NCBI GenBank assembly: GCA_964345075.1
Contig: CAYFPS010000001.1
Span: 1-64,000 of the forward strand
Length of the DNA: 64,000 nucleotides
Source of the DNA: CAYFPS01 sp964345075
GTDB lineage: Bacteria; CAIWAD01
Reading direction: 5' to 3'
Position 1 is the stretch's first letter, and the number at the start of each line of letters is the position of its first letter. The notes under the pieces were generated by a model that saw only the letters and a program-made list of their open reading frames with translations, was not told the DNA's origin and did no database searches. This document shows, one piece after another, positions 25,989-34,826 of this stretch. Position numbers and translations under genes: made by a program.

Positions 25989-28952
25989 TCAGGCTTTGGC
26001 TTTTTTCGCCGTGGCCTTTTTGGCGATCTTCTTCACTGCGGGCTTGACGGCCTTGGCCGGAGCCTTCTTGGCAGCCTTCTTCGCCACAGGCTTGGCGACC
26101 TTGGCCGTTGCCTTCTTCGCAGCAGGCTTGGCAGCCTTCTTGGCGGCAGGCTTGGCAGCGGTCTTCTTGGCTGTTGCCTTCTTCTTGCCCGCACCCGGAT
26201 TCTGCTTGAGCTCGGCAATGGCAGCGGCCAGACGCGCGATCGGCACGCGGTAAGGACTGCAGCTCACGTAATCCAGGCCCAGCAGGTTGCAGAACTCGAT
26301 CGAATCGGGATCGCCACCGTGCTCACCGCAGATGCCCAGCTTGATCTTCGGGCGGGTCATGCGACCATCCTCAACGGCAATCTGCATCAGGCGGCCAATA
26401 CCCACCGTGTCCAGCGACTCGAAGGGATTGTACTCCAGAATACCCTTCTCGGCGTATTCGCTCAGGAAGGTGCCGGCGTCGTCGCGGCTGATGCCCATGC
26501 CCATCTGGGTCAGGTCATTGGTGCCGAAACTGAAGAACTCGGCCACTTCGGCAATCTCACCGGCGGTCAGCGCTGCGCGCGGCACTTCAATCATGGTGCC
26601 GATCAGGAAGTCGAACTTGACCTTCGCCGCAGCCACTACGGACTCGGCAATGGCGCGCACGCGACTGGCCTGATCTTCAAGCTCCGTGCGATGACCGACC
26701 AGCGGAATCATCACCTCGGGCTTGACCTTGACGCCCTTGGCAGCGACGCGGGCTGCAGCCTCAAAGATGGCCTGCGCCTGCATCTCGGTGATCTCCGGGA
26801 AGCTGACACCCAGTCGGCAGCCGCGATGACCGAGCATCGGGTTGCTTTCGTGCAGCGCCTCAACCTTGGCCTTGATCACAGCAGGGGTGGTCTTCATCTG
26901 CTTGGCCAGATCCTTGATAGCATCGGCCTCGTGGGGCAGGAACTCGTGCAGCGGCGGATCCAGCGTACGGATCGTCACCGGGCGCTCGCCCATCGCCATG
27001 AAGATGCCTTCAAAGTCCTTGCGCTGAATCGGCAGCAGCTTCTTCAGTGCAGCGCGGCGACCGGCCTCGTCATCGGCCAGAATCATCTCACGCACGGCAT
27101 TGATCTTGATGTTGTTCGTGCCTTCGCCGAAGAACATGTGCTCGGTGCGGCAAAGGCCGATGCCTTCAGCGCCAAAGGATACGGCCGTCTGCGACTGATC
27201 CGGCTGGTCGGCATTGGTGCGGACCTTGAGGCGGCGGAATTCATCAGCCCACTTCATGATCTGCATGTAGTTCTTGTAGACGCGACCCTTCTGCGCCTCG
27301 GTGATCGCCTTCTTGCGACGGGCAGCGGGCAGCGAAGGATCGGGCAGCAGCGCTTGTATCACATCGCTGGGCTTGGTGGTCACGGCACCGGCAATCACTT
27401 CGCCAGTTGTACCATCCAGCGAGAGCCAGTCGCCTTCCTTGAGGGTCTTGCCCTTGACCTTCATCGTCTTCTTGACATAGTCGATGTCCAGCTCGCCGCA
27501 GCCTGCCACGCAGACCTTGCCCATCTGGCGGGCAACAAGCGCGGCGTGTGACGTAGCACCACCACGGGCCGTCAGGATGCCGACGGCAGCCTTCATTCCG
27601 GCGATGTCTTCGGGACTGGTTTCAACGCGGGTCAGGATCACTTCGTCCTTCTTCGCCAGCTCCACAGCGCGCTCGGGCGTAAAGGCGATGCGGCCGCAGG
27701 CAGCGCCCGGACCGGCATTCAGACCCTTGGCCAGCAGGCGGCCTTCCTTGATGGCCTGCGTCTTGCCCTTGCTGTCGAAGATCGGCTGCAGGATCTGGTT
27801 CAGCTGATCGGCCTTCAGGCGCAGCAGCGCTTCACGGGGCGTGATCAGCTTTTCGCCCACCATGTCCACGGCGATATTGATGGCGGCAAAGCCCGTACGC
27901 TTGCCGTTACGGGTCTGCAGCATCCACAGCTTGCCATCCTGCACGGTGAACTCGAGGTCCTGCATGTCGCGGTAGTGCTTCTCGAGCTTCTTGTAGATGC
28001 GCTCAAGCTCTTTGTAGACCTTCGGCATGTCTTCTTTCAAGCGGACGATCGGCAGCGGCGTACGCACACCGGCCACCACATCTTCACCCTGAGCGTTGAT
28101 CAGGTACTCGCCAAAGAAAACCTTCTCGCCGGTAGCCGGATCACGGGTAAAGGCCACGCCAGTTCCCGAGTTTTCGGCCATGTTGCCGTAGACCATCGAC
28201 TGCACGTTAACGGCCGTTCCCCATTCGTGCGGGATGTTGTTCATGCGGCGATACTCGTAGGCGCGACGATTGTGCCAGCTGTTGAAGACGGCCTTGATCG
28301 CGCCCCAGAGCTGCTCGCGCGGATCCTCGGGGAACTTGCGGCCGGTCGCCTTTTGAATAGCTGCCTTGTACTGTGATACAAGCTGCTTCAGGTCCTCGGC
28401 GCTCAGCTCATTGTCGAACTCGACCTTGCGCGCGGCCTTCATCTTTTCAAGGATGACCTCAAAGGGATCACGATGGGTCTTCGCATCCTCGGGCATCTCC
28501 ATGACCACATCGCCATACATGGCGACAAAGCGGCGATAGGAGTCCCAGGCAAAACGCGGATTGCTGGTGCGGGCCGCCAGCGCCTCAACCGTGACATCGT
28601 TCAGGCCAAGGTTGAGAATCGTGTCCATCATGCCGGGCATGGAGTCGCGCGCGCCGGAGCGAACCGACACCAGCAGCGGATTCTTCTTGTCGCCGAAGAC
28701 CGCGCCCATGGCCTTTTCAACCTTCTTCAGGTTGGTGTAAACTTCCTTCTCCAGCCAACTCGGGGCCTTTGCATTCTGCTTTTCAAACAGCTTGCAGACT
28801 TCTGTGGAAATGGTGAAGCCCGCCGGCACCGGCACGCCAATGCGATTCATTTCGGCCAGATTGGCACCCTTGCCGCCCAGGACCTCACGCATCCCGGCGT
28901 TTCCATCCGCTTTTCCGTCACCGAAAAAGTAGACCATCTTCTTCTGTGCCAC
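25989..28952 (-). CDS. ppdK: pyruvate, phosphate dikinase with histone H1-like Lys/Ala tail
   Basis: 987 residues. The N-terminal ATP-grasp domain starts VYFFGDGKADGN; the swivelling domain has the catalytic His in GGATSHAALVARQMGKVCVAG; the C-terminal PEP/pyruvate barrel has LGHRGCRLGVSFPEI and CGEHGGDP. It interconverts pyruvate, ATP and Pi with PEP, AMP and PPi. After the normal end (about residue 919) comes a ~68-residue tail of Lys, Ala and Pro with about 26 Lys and no acidic residue, like histone H1 or AlgP tails; ordinary PpdK (~880 aa) has none. The start is GTG at 28952 with AGGAGG eight bases upstream, not an ATG five codons later. A longer frame to 29465 has no such support. Confidence 0.93.
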   Translation of the reverse strand: MAQKKMVYFFGDGKADGNAGMREVLGGKGANLAEMNRIGVPVPAGFTISTEVCKLFEKQNAKAPSWLEKEVYTNLKKVEKAMGAVFGDKKNPLLVSVRSGARDSMPGMMDTILNLGLNDVTVEALAARTSNPRFAWDSYRRFVAMYGDVVMEMPEDAKTHRDPFEVILEKMKAARKVEFDNELSAEDLKQLVSQYKAAIQKATGRKFPEDPREQLWGAIKAVFNSWHNRRAYEYRRMNNIPHEWGTAVNVQSMVYGNMAENSGTGVAFTRDPATGEKVFFGEYLINAQGEDVVAGVRTPLPIVRLKEDMPKVYKELERIYKKLEKHYRDMQDLEFTVQDGKLWMLQTRNGKRTGFAAINIAVDMVGEKLITPREALLRLKADQLNQILQPIFDSKGKTQAIKEGRLLAKGLNAGPGAACGRIAFTPERAVELAKKDEVILTRVETSPEDIAGMKAAVGILTARGGATSHAALVARQMGKVCVAGCGELDIDYVKKTMKVKGKTLKEGDWLSLDGTTGEVIAGAVTTKPSDVIQALLPDPSLPAARRKKAITEAQKGRVYKNYMQIMKWADEFRRLKVRTNADQPDQSQTAVSFGAEGIGLCRTEHMFFGEGTNNIKINAVREMILADDEAGRRAALKKLLPIQRKDFEGIFMAMGERPVTIRTLDPPLHEFLPHEADAIKDLAKQMKTTPAVIKAKVEALHESNPMLGHRGCRLGVSFPEITEMQAQAIFEAAARVAAKGVKVKPEVMIPLVGHRTELEDQASRVRAIAESVVAAAKVKFDFLIGTMIEVPRAALTAGEIAEVAEFFSFGTNDLTQMGMGISRDDAGTFLSEYAEKGILEYNPFESLDTVGIGRLMQIAVEDGRMTRPKIKLGICGEHGGDPDSIEFCNLLGLDYVSCSPYRVPIARLAAAIAELKQNPGAGKKKATAKKTAAKPAAKKAAKPAAKKATAKVAKPVAKKAAKKAPAKAVKPAVKKIAKKATAKKAKA

Positions 28953-29074
28953 GAATGATTCCTCCTCGTGTGCTGACGACGTTGATTTCCAGCTGGCGCG
29001 CCCCCCAAGGCTCGCGCCGCTTAAAACCCCACAATGTACTTGTTGGAAATGAGTCCTGTACTGCGAGTCGAAAC

Positions 29075-30091
29075 TCAACTGGCCCCGTTTGACAGAAGCC
29101 GCTCGATCTCGAGCACATTGTTCTTGCTGCCAATGAATAGCGGCGTCCGCTGATGCAGCTCGGTCGGCTCCACATCCAGCACGCGGCCGGTTCCCGTGCT
29201 GGCCAGGCCACCCGCATTTTCCGCAACCATGGCCAGTGGATTGGCCTCGTAGAGCAGGCGCAGCTTGCCATTGTTCACCTTGCCGCGGACATTCCTGGGA
29301 TAAAGGAACACACCGCCATAGAGCAGGTTGCGATGGAAGTCGGAAACAAGGCTGCCGATGTAACGCAGGCTGTAGGGCTTGCCCGCTGCCTTGTCTTCCA
29401 CCTGAATGCTTTCGACATAGCGCCGGACGCCTTCTTCCCAGTACTGCATGTTGCCCACGTTGCAAGAGAAGATGCGCCCCGTTTCCGGCGTGCGGATATC
29501 CTGATGACTGCGCAGAAACTCGCCTACGGAAGGATCCAGCGTAAAGCCGTCAACCGTTCCCTTGCGCGTTGTATACACCATGATTGTCGAGCTGCCGTAT
29601 ACAATGTAGCCCGCGCCGATCATCTTGCGACCCGGCTGTAACACGTCGCGCTCATCAGGGCGTGTGTTGGCAGGCGTGATACGCTCGGAGATCGAGAAAA
29701 TCGTTCCGATGGAAACGTTGGCATCAATGTTGGATGAACCGTCCAGCGGATCGAAGTGCACCACATACTTGGCCTCGGGGCCGACGCGGGTGGGGTGTAT
29801 CACCTCGTCGCACTCTTCGGATCCAATCACACAGACGCGCCCGCCCTGACTGAGCACTTTGACCAGAACGTCGTTCGAGTATTCATCCAGCTTGGCGACG
29901 GTTTCGCCCTGCACATTGATGACACCCGTCTTCCCCAGCAGATTGATCAGGCCCGCGCGATTGACTTCACGGTGAATGATCTTGCCGGCCAGGGCGATGT
30001 TGTAAAGGAGGTCCGAAAAGGCACCGGTTGCGCCAGGATGACCCTTTTCCTGCTCGTTGATGTGTCGTTCGATGGTTACCAGTTCGTGCAT
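29075..30091 (-). CDS. fbp: fructose-1,6-bisphosphatase, class I
   Basis: 338 residues with the class I signature (VVHFDPLDGSSNIDANVSIG), the metal-binding Glu in IGSEECDE and substrate-binding blocks (RYIGSLVSDFHRNLLYGG; KLRLLYEANPLAMVAENAGG). It hydrolyses fructose 1,6-bisphosphate in gluconeogenesis and, with the downstream PpdK, favours gluconeogenic flow. Two bases separate it from the HAD gene upstream; a 122-bp gap to ppdK may hold a separate promoter. Confidence 0.95.
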   Translation of the reverse strand: MHELVTIERHINEQEKGHPGATGAFSDLLYNIALAGKIIHREVNRAGLINLLGKTGVINVQGETVAKLDEYSNDVLVKVLSQGGRVCVIGSEECDEVIHPTRVGPEAKYVVHFDPLDGSSNIDANVSIGTIFSISERITPANTRPDERDVLQPGRKMIGAGYIVYGSSTIMVYTTRKGTVDGFTLDPSVGEFLRSHQDIRTPETGRIFSCNVGNMQYWEEGVRRYVESIQVEDKAAGKPYSLRYIGSLVSDFHRNLLYGGVFLYPRNVRGKVNNGKLRLLYEANPLAMVAENAGGLASTGTGRVLDVEPTELHQRTPLFIGSKNNVLEIERLLSNGAS

Positions 30092-30093
30092 GG

Positions 30094-30753
30094 TCAGGTT
30101 TCCAGATTTGGCAGGTTCAGCAATTCATTGTGTTTGTGAATGATGATGTCGGCGCCGGCCAGCATTTCCGCGTCCAGTGTTGTCGTAATGGCCGCCACCA
30201 GACAGCCAGCCGCGCGTGCGCTTTCAATGCCGAAGGGCGCATTCTCCAGCACAAGACACTCTTCCGTGTTGCATCCGATCCGCTCACAAGCCAGCTGATA
30301 GGGCTGTGGATCGGGCTTTCCCCGTGATACATCCTCGGCCGCGATGCAGACATCAAAGTCCGCCCAGACATCGGCCGGAACAATGGCTCTGGCATTTACC
30401 ACCGTAGAGCCTGTCACCAGCCCGAGCTTCAGTCCTCGGGCACGCAGCTCATAAAGCAAGTCGCCAACGCCTGAAAAGAGTTCCGCCTGCTGATAGCCGC
30501 GGAAGAGGCTGCGCTTCTCCGCAACCAGCGCGAGGTTTTCCTCTTCACTCATCTCGATCCCCGTGTGACGACAGATCCAGCGGCAGGTATCGTGTGCCTT
30601 TTCACCTTCTCGCAAACGCGGCAGCACGGGATCGATCTCGTATCCGCGCAGGCGGAAAGCTTCAAGCCAAGCCCTGCAGTGATTGGGCATGGAGTCCACC
30701 AGCACGCCATCCATGTCGAAGAGCACGGCCCGAATCGAGCGGCCATCAGGCAT
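30094..30753 (-). CDS. HAD-family phosphatase (beta-phosphoglucomutase-like)
   Basis: 219 residues with HAD motif I (VLFDMDGVLVDS), motif II Thr/Ser (GLVTGST) and motif III/IV (GKPDPQPYQLACERIG; LVLENAPFGIESARAAG). A sugar-phosphate phosphatase or mutase acting on small phosphorylated substrates is likely. ATG at 30753 has GGAG seven bases upstream and overlaps tnaA by 8 bp; the longer frame is unsupported. Confidence 0.85.
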   Translation of the reverse strand: MPDGRSIRAVLFDMDGVLVDSMPNHCRAWLEAFRLRGYEIDPVLPRLREGEKAHDTCRWICRHTGIEMSEEENLALVAEKRSLFRGYQQAELFSGVGDLLYELRARGLKLGLVTGSTVVNARAIVPADVWADFDVCIAAEDVSRGKPDPQPYQLACERIGCNTEECLVLENAPFGIESARAAGCLVAAITTTLDAEMLAGADIIIHKHNELLNLPNLET

Positions 30754-32104
30754 CGACATACTCCAACCTTGCAGTGAAATGCCTGAGGAAAGGCGGCTCG
30801 TAGGTGAGGCGCAATCCGCGCAGACTCTCGGCGCGATCGCGGATATCCTTGAGGACATCGGCAACGAACTTCATGTGCGCGCCCGTGTATACACGGCGGG
30901 GAATGGCCAGACGCACCAGTTCCATCTGCGGCGTACCTGTATCACCAAACATCAGGCTACCGATTTCCACGGCGCGAATGCCACCGGTGCGATACATCTC
31001 CACCACAAGGCTCTGTCCGGGGAACTGCTCGGCCGGAATGTGCGGCAGCAGCTTTTTGGCATTGACGTATACAGCGTGGCCGCCGGCAGGCTTGACTGTT
31101 GGAATGCCATTGGCCTCCAGCTCGTCAGCCAGACTCTTTACCTGTGCTACACGCCAGGCCAGATAGTCTTCATCGGTCACTTCTTCCAGGCCACGCGCGA
31201 TGGCCTCAAGATCGCGACCAGCCAGACCACCATAGGTCGGGAAGCCCTCAATCAGGATCAGCTTGTTCTTGATCTGCTGAGCCAGCTCGGGATCATTCGT
31301 ACACAGGAAGCCGCCAATGTTGACCAGCGCATCCTTCTTCGCGCTCATCGTGCAGCCATCACCGTAGGAGAACAGTTCCTGGGCAATCTCGAGCACGCTC
31401 TTGTCGGCATAGCCTTCTTCCCGCTGCTTGATGAACCAGCAGTTCTCGGCAAAGCGGCAAGCATCAAAGAAGAGCGGAATGCCATAGCGTTTGAGCAGGG
31501 CGCTTGTATCCCGCACGTTCTGCATGGAGACAGGCTGTCCACCACCCGAGTTGTTGGTAATGGTCAGAAGCACCAGCGGAATCTTGTCCACGCCGATCTC
31601 GATAATCGTGCGCTCCAGCCGCTCGAGATCCATGTTACCCTTGAAGTCGGCTTCCTCGTCCGGATTGTAGGCCACCTGACCAACACAATCCAGCGCGACA
31701 CCGCCATTGGCCTGCACATTGGCTCTGGTCGTGTCAAAGTGAATGTTGTTGGGCACGACCATGCCAGGCTGCACGAGCGTCGAGAAGAGCAGGTTTTCGG
31801 CAACACGACCCTGATGAGTCGGGATCACATGCTCAAAGCCGAAGATCTTCTGAACCGTATTCTCAAAGTGATAGTAGTTGCGGCTGCCAGCATAGGACTC
31901 GTCGCCATGCATGATTCCCGCCCACTGATTGTCACTCATCGCGCTGGTGCCGGAATCGGTCAACAGATCGATGAAGATGTACTCGGCCGGGATCGTGAAA
32001 ACGTTCAGTCCGGCTTCTTCGAGTACTCGGTCGCGTTCTTCCTGTGTAACACGACGAACAGGCTCGACGACCTTGATGCGAAAGGGCTCAACGGGGAATT
32101 CCAT
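30746..32104 (-). CDS. tnaA: tryptophanase (beta-eliminating lyase)
   Basis: 452 residues of the tryptophanase / tyrosine phenol-lyase family, with the PLP Lys in CTMSAKKDALVNIGG and IPTHQGR. Two positions that separate the enzymes read as tryptophanase: GIRAVEIGS (Ile where tyrosine phenol-lyase has Arg) and LRHFTARL (His where it has Phe). The rest of the sequence is somewhat closer to tyrosine phenol-lyase (MSDNQWAGIMHGDE), so a shifted substrate range is possible. It would cleave tryptophan to indole, pyruvate and ammonia. AAGGA precedes the ATG. It lies directly after pdxJ, which supplies its cofactor. Confidence 0.85.
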   Translation of the reverse strand: MEFPVEPFRIKVVEPVRRVTQEERDRVLEEAGLNVFTIPAEYIFIDLLTDSGTSAMSDNQWAGIMHGDESYAGSRNYYHFENTVQKIFGFEHVIPTHQGRVAENLLFSTLVQPGMVVPNNIHFDTTRANVQANGGVALDCVGQVAYNPDEEADFKGNMDLERLERTIIEIGVDKIPLVLLTITNNSGGGQPVSMQNVRDTSALLKRYGIPLFFDACRFAENCWFIKQREEGYADKSVLEIAQELFSYGDGCTMSAKKDALVNIGGFLCTNDPELAQQIKNKLILIEGFPTYGGLAGRDLEAIARGLEEVTDEDYLAWRVAQVKSLADELEANGIPTVKPAGGHAVYVNAKKLLPHIPAEQFPGQSLVVEMYRTGGIRAVEIGSLMFGDTGTPQMELVRLAIPRRVYTGAHMKFVADVLKDIRDRAESLRGLRLTYEPPFLRHFTARLEYVDA

Positions 32105-32133
32105 GCCTTGTCCTTTTATCTGGAAGATTGGTT

Positions 32134-32853
32134 TCAGTCTGCGTTTCGTATTGCGGTCACCATCTCGCGAATGGCAGTATCAAGACCCGTAAAAACCGAC
32201 CGTGATACAATCGAGTGACCAATGTTCAGTTCCTCGACCTCCGGAATGGATGCAACCGGACCCACATTATGGTAGTCCAGTCCGTGGCCGGCGGAAACCC
32301 GCAGCCCGAACTTTGAGGCCGCCAGCGCCATGTCGCGCAAACGACCCAGCTCCTGCTGCCGCTCGTCTTCAGAGCGGACATTGGCGTAGCTTCCCGTGTG
32401 CAGCTCAACAAACTGCGCGCCCATTCGGCGAGCTTCTTTAAGCTGCGCAAGATCCGGATCTACAAAGAGGCTGACCACAATTCCGTGATCAAGCAGCGCG
32501 CGAATCACACCTTGCAGCTCCTGTCCGCCGCCAATCACATCCAGTCCGCCTTCCGTTGTTACTTCCTCGCGCTTTTCCGGAACCAGCGTCACCATGTCCG
32601 GTGATACATCCAGCGCAATCGAAAGCATCTCTTCGGTGGCGGCCATTTCCAGATTCAGATGCGTGCCGACAATCTGGCGGATCAGCCGCAGGTCTCGATC
32701 CTGAATGTGGCGGCGGTCTTCACGCAGATGGCAGACAATACCATCGGCCCCGGCGCGCTCGACAATGCCGACAGCATTTACCGGATCCGGCTCCTGGCCG
32801 CGGCGAGCCTGCCTGAGCGTTGCAATGTGATCAATATTGACGCCGAGCCTCAT
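32134..32853 (-). CDS. pdxJ: pyridoxine 5'-phosphate synthase
   Basis: 239 residues with the PdxJ start LGVNIDHIATLRQARRG and the conserved CHLREDRRHI, VELHTGSYA, SAGHGLDYHNV and ELNIGHSIV blocks. It condenses 1-deoxyxylulose 5-phosphate with 3-amino-2-oxopropyl phosphate to make pyridoxine 5'-phosphate. ATG at 32853 follows GGAG and overlaps the upstream gene by 4 bp. Confidence 0.95.
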   Translation of the reverse strand: MRLGVNIDHIATLRQARRGQEPDPVNAVGIVERAGADGIVCHLREDRRHIQDRDLRLIRQIVGTHLNLEMAATEEMLSIALDVSPDMVTLVPEKREEVTTEGGLDVIGGGQELQGVIRALLDHGIVVSLFVDPDLAQLKEARRMGAQFVELHTGSYANVRSEDERQQELGRLRDMALAASKFGLRVSAGHGLDYHNVGPVASIPEVEELNIGHSIVSRSVFTGLDTAIREMVTAIRNAD

Positions 32854-33656
32854 GGCTGCTCTCCTGTTTCCTGATTCCATTCGCGCGATTCCGCCAGCAG
32901 GTCCTTCAGACCTGACGAGAACACGTCATGTGCGCTTACCAGCTCCAGTCCTTCTGGAAGCCGGGAAGCCCAGCGCGCAATCTCCTTCAGGCTGTTCTTA
33001 CGCGGGTGCGCAATGGCAATCGTCAACTCCTGCTTTTCCGCCCTGGCCTCAAGCTCTTTCAGGCGTTCACGTATCACAAGCGGGTCATCCACATGATCAA
33101 GGAACATGCTGTTCTCAAGCACCGTGATTCCGGTTGCGCGAAATATCGGTAACACACGACTCTGTCCGATCGTCTTCGAATCAATGAAGGGCAGTCCGCT
33201 CTCCGCCCAGATGCGGGCAAAGGCCCCCAGGAAGTCTTCACTAAGCGAAGCGCGAGAGCCCTGATGGTTGTTGGCGCCAATCATCATGGGCAACTGGCGA
33301 AAGGCCAGATCAATCACCGCTTGTATCCGGCCGGGCGGGCAGTCCACATTTAGTCGCGCTTTTTCCACATAAATGCTGTTGTCCAGCGGCTCCCAGGGAA
33401 TGTGCGCGAGCACATCACGCCCCGAAACCAGACAGGCATGACCGACTTCTGCCGCTCGTGGAGTTCCCGGAATGATTGAAAAGGCCACCTCGAGGGGAAG
33501 TTCATGGCAAGCGGCCTCGCGAGCGGCACCAATGGAGTGCCCCAGATCATCCAGCACCAGCAGGATTCTGCCTGCTGCCTGTGCTGCTGAACAGCTGACG
33601 AGGAGCAGCACGAGAAGCAGAACAAACGATGATTCAAGCTGGCGAAGAAGCCTCAA
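32850..33656 (-). CDS. divergent polysaccharide deacetylase (YibQ family)
   Basis: 268 residues: signal sequence or lipoprotein-like start (FVLLLVLLLVSCSAA), then the YibQ-family pattern ILLVLDDLGHS, VAFSIIPGTP, MMIGANNHQGSRAS and IAHPRKNS. The family is a diverged NodB-like fold found near envelope genes; enzymatic activity is unproven. The apparent start is TTG overlapping the preceding stop (CTTTGA), which suggests translational coupling; no strong ribosome site is seen. Confidence 0.8.
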   Translation of the reverse strand: MRLLRQLESSFVLLLVLLLVSCSAAQAAGRILLVLDDLGHSIGAAREAACHELPLEVAFSIIPGTPRAAEVGHACLVSGRDVLAHIPWEPLDNSIYVEKARLNVDCPPGRIQAVIDLAFRQLPMMIGANNHQGSRASLSEDFLGAFARIWAESGLPFIDSKTIGQSRVLPIFRATGITVLENSMFLDHVDDPLVIRERLKELEARAEKQELTIAIAHPRKNSLKEIARWASRLPEGLELVSAHDVFSSGLKDLLAESREWNQETGEQP

Positions 33657-34189
33657 AGGTCGTCATCCCATTGGACAATGCGAAACACGTCACGATCCCC
33701 AAAGATCGGACTTTGACAGATATCATCCACAGGCTGGCTCTTGATCATGGAAAATCGTGCACTGCCTGTAATTACCTCCACGCCAAGTCGCAATTCAAAG
33801 AAGACTGTAACACGCACGAGTGAATCAGGCGTGTCAACCTCATAGAGCGATTCGGGCAGGCCCACCCAGCGCAGATCAATGTTGGAGTAGTGACGGAAGA
33901 GCCGACCGGTTGTTTGCAGATCCGTCTCACGCGGCATCCAGTCGTACTCGCCCAGTTCGCTGTCGTAATAATGGAACTGGTAATCCGGGCAGGCCAGACA
34001 TTCGGCGTAGCGCAGCGAGTCTTGTCTCACATAGGCATTGCGGAAGTTCTCCAGCAAGCCACCCACGCTCTCTTGATCGGTCCAGATGCTTACGGGGTCG
34101 CCAAGCGGTTGGGCAAAAGGATTCTCACAGGCAAAAAGCAAAAGCCCGCTCAGTGCAAGCAGCACAGGCATCTTGCCACTTACTGCCAC
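33653..34189 (-). CDS. predicted lipoprotein of unknown function
   Basis: 178 residues, lipoprotein signal (LLALSGLLLFACENPF), then a compact alpha+beta domain (LLENFRNAYVRQDSLRYAECLACPDYQFHYYDSE) resembling NTF2/SnoaL-like folds. It shares this arrangement with the next gene (IHNLDQVLLNLDRLRYDEVLTDSS), so the two look like distant tandem paralogues. GTG start with AGGA six bases upstream; 10-bp overlap with the paralogue. Confidence 0.65.
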   Translation of the reverse strand: MAVSGKMPVLLALSGLLLFACENPFAQPLGDPVSIWTDQESVGGLLENFRNAYVRQDSLRYAECLACPDYQFHYYDSELGEYDWMPRETDLQTTGRLFRHYSNIDLRWVGLPESLYEVDTPDSLVRVTVFFELRLGVEVITGSARFSMIKSQPVDDICQSPIFGDRDVFRIVQWDDDL

Positions 34190-34797
34190 AAGTAATCCTG
34201 CTTGAGAGTTGTCCAGGAACGGCTTGTATCACTACCCATGTCTTCCCAGCGATGCAGGCCCCAGTCGCCAGTCTGCAGATGGCGCGAGAGGGAGAGCCGA
34301 AGCTGGCCGGAGTAGCTGTCAATGGCCCCGCTGCCCGGGACATCAATCGCGTAATCGATGGTAAAACTGGCTGAATCAGCCGTCTGACTTGAATCCACGC
34401 GCAGAAGGGCAAAGTCCGGCTCAAGGCCTGCCTGGCGAAACTGATCACAGAAACGCTGCCACCAGAGGAGCTCTTCCTCACGCCCCCAGTCCGTGGGCAG
34501 GCCATTGCCCTGATTTTCGCGATCGCCAAGATGCTGAAAAGGGCTGGCCCAGCTAGAGTCCGTCAGCACCTCGTCGTAACGCAGGCGATCCAGATTAAGC
34601 AGGACCTGATCCAGATTATGTATCACGGCGCCGGGACTAAGTGGCGGACGCCAGTCGATCTCTCCCTCATCCAGCGGAAGTTCACCATCTCGCGGCTCAA
34701 AGAGACTGCAGCTCGCCATAAGCAAAAGAACAAGAAGCGGCAGAAGGACCTTCATCCCTCTGCCGCTGAGAGTTACCATTGAGTGTGCAGCGTTCAT
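34180..34797 (-). CDS. predicted lipoprotein, paralogue of the preceding gene
   Basis: Lipoprotein signal MKVLLPLLVLLLMASCSLFE starts at residue 15 of this frame, so translation may begin at 34755 rather than 34797; ribosome sites do not decide. The mature part has the same layout as its neighbour: a short Pro/Asp-rich linker, then NLDQVLLNLDRLRYDEVL and a beta-rich half. No family recognised beyond an NTF2-like impression. Confidence 0.6.
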   Translation of the reverse strand: MNAAHSMVTLSGRGMKVLLPLLVLLLMASCSLFEPRDGELPLDEGEIDWRPPLSPGAVIHNLDQVLLNLDRLRYDEVLTDSSWASPFQHLGDRENQGNGLPTDWGREEELLWWQRFCDQFRQAGLEPDFALLRVDSSQTADSASFTIDYAIDVPGSGAIDSYSGQLRLSLSRHLQTGDWGLHRWEDMGSDTSRSWTTLKQDYLWQ

Positions 34798-34826
34798 GCG
34801 AGTTCCATCGCGGCTTCCACCGCGCG

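Noticed and set aside
25971..27551. 526-residue plus-strand ORF opposite ppdK
   Set aside because: It is the mirror of the Lys/Ala-rich and conserved ppdK coding sequence, with no ribosome site or domain.
25989..29465. ppdK frame extended to 1158 residues
   Set aside because: The extra N-terminus overlaps fbp, is low in family similarity, and a GTG with an ideal AGGAGG site gives the normal enzyme start.
30683..32218. 511-residue plus-strand ORF opposite tnaA
   Set aside because: Antisense shadow of a clear tryptophanase gene in a run of minus-strand genes.
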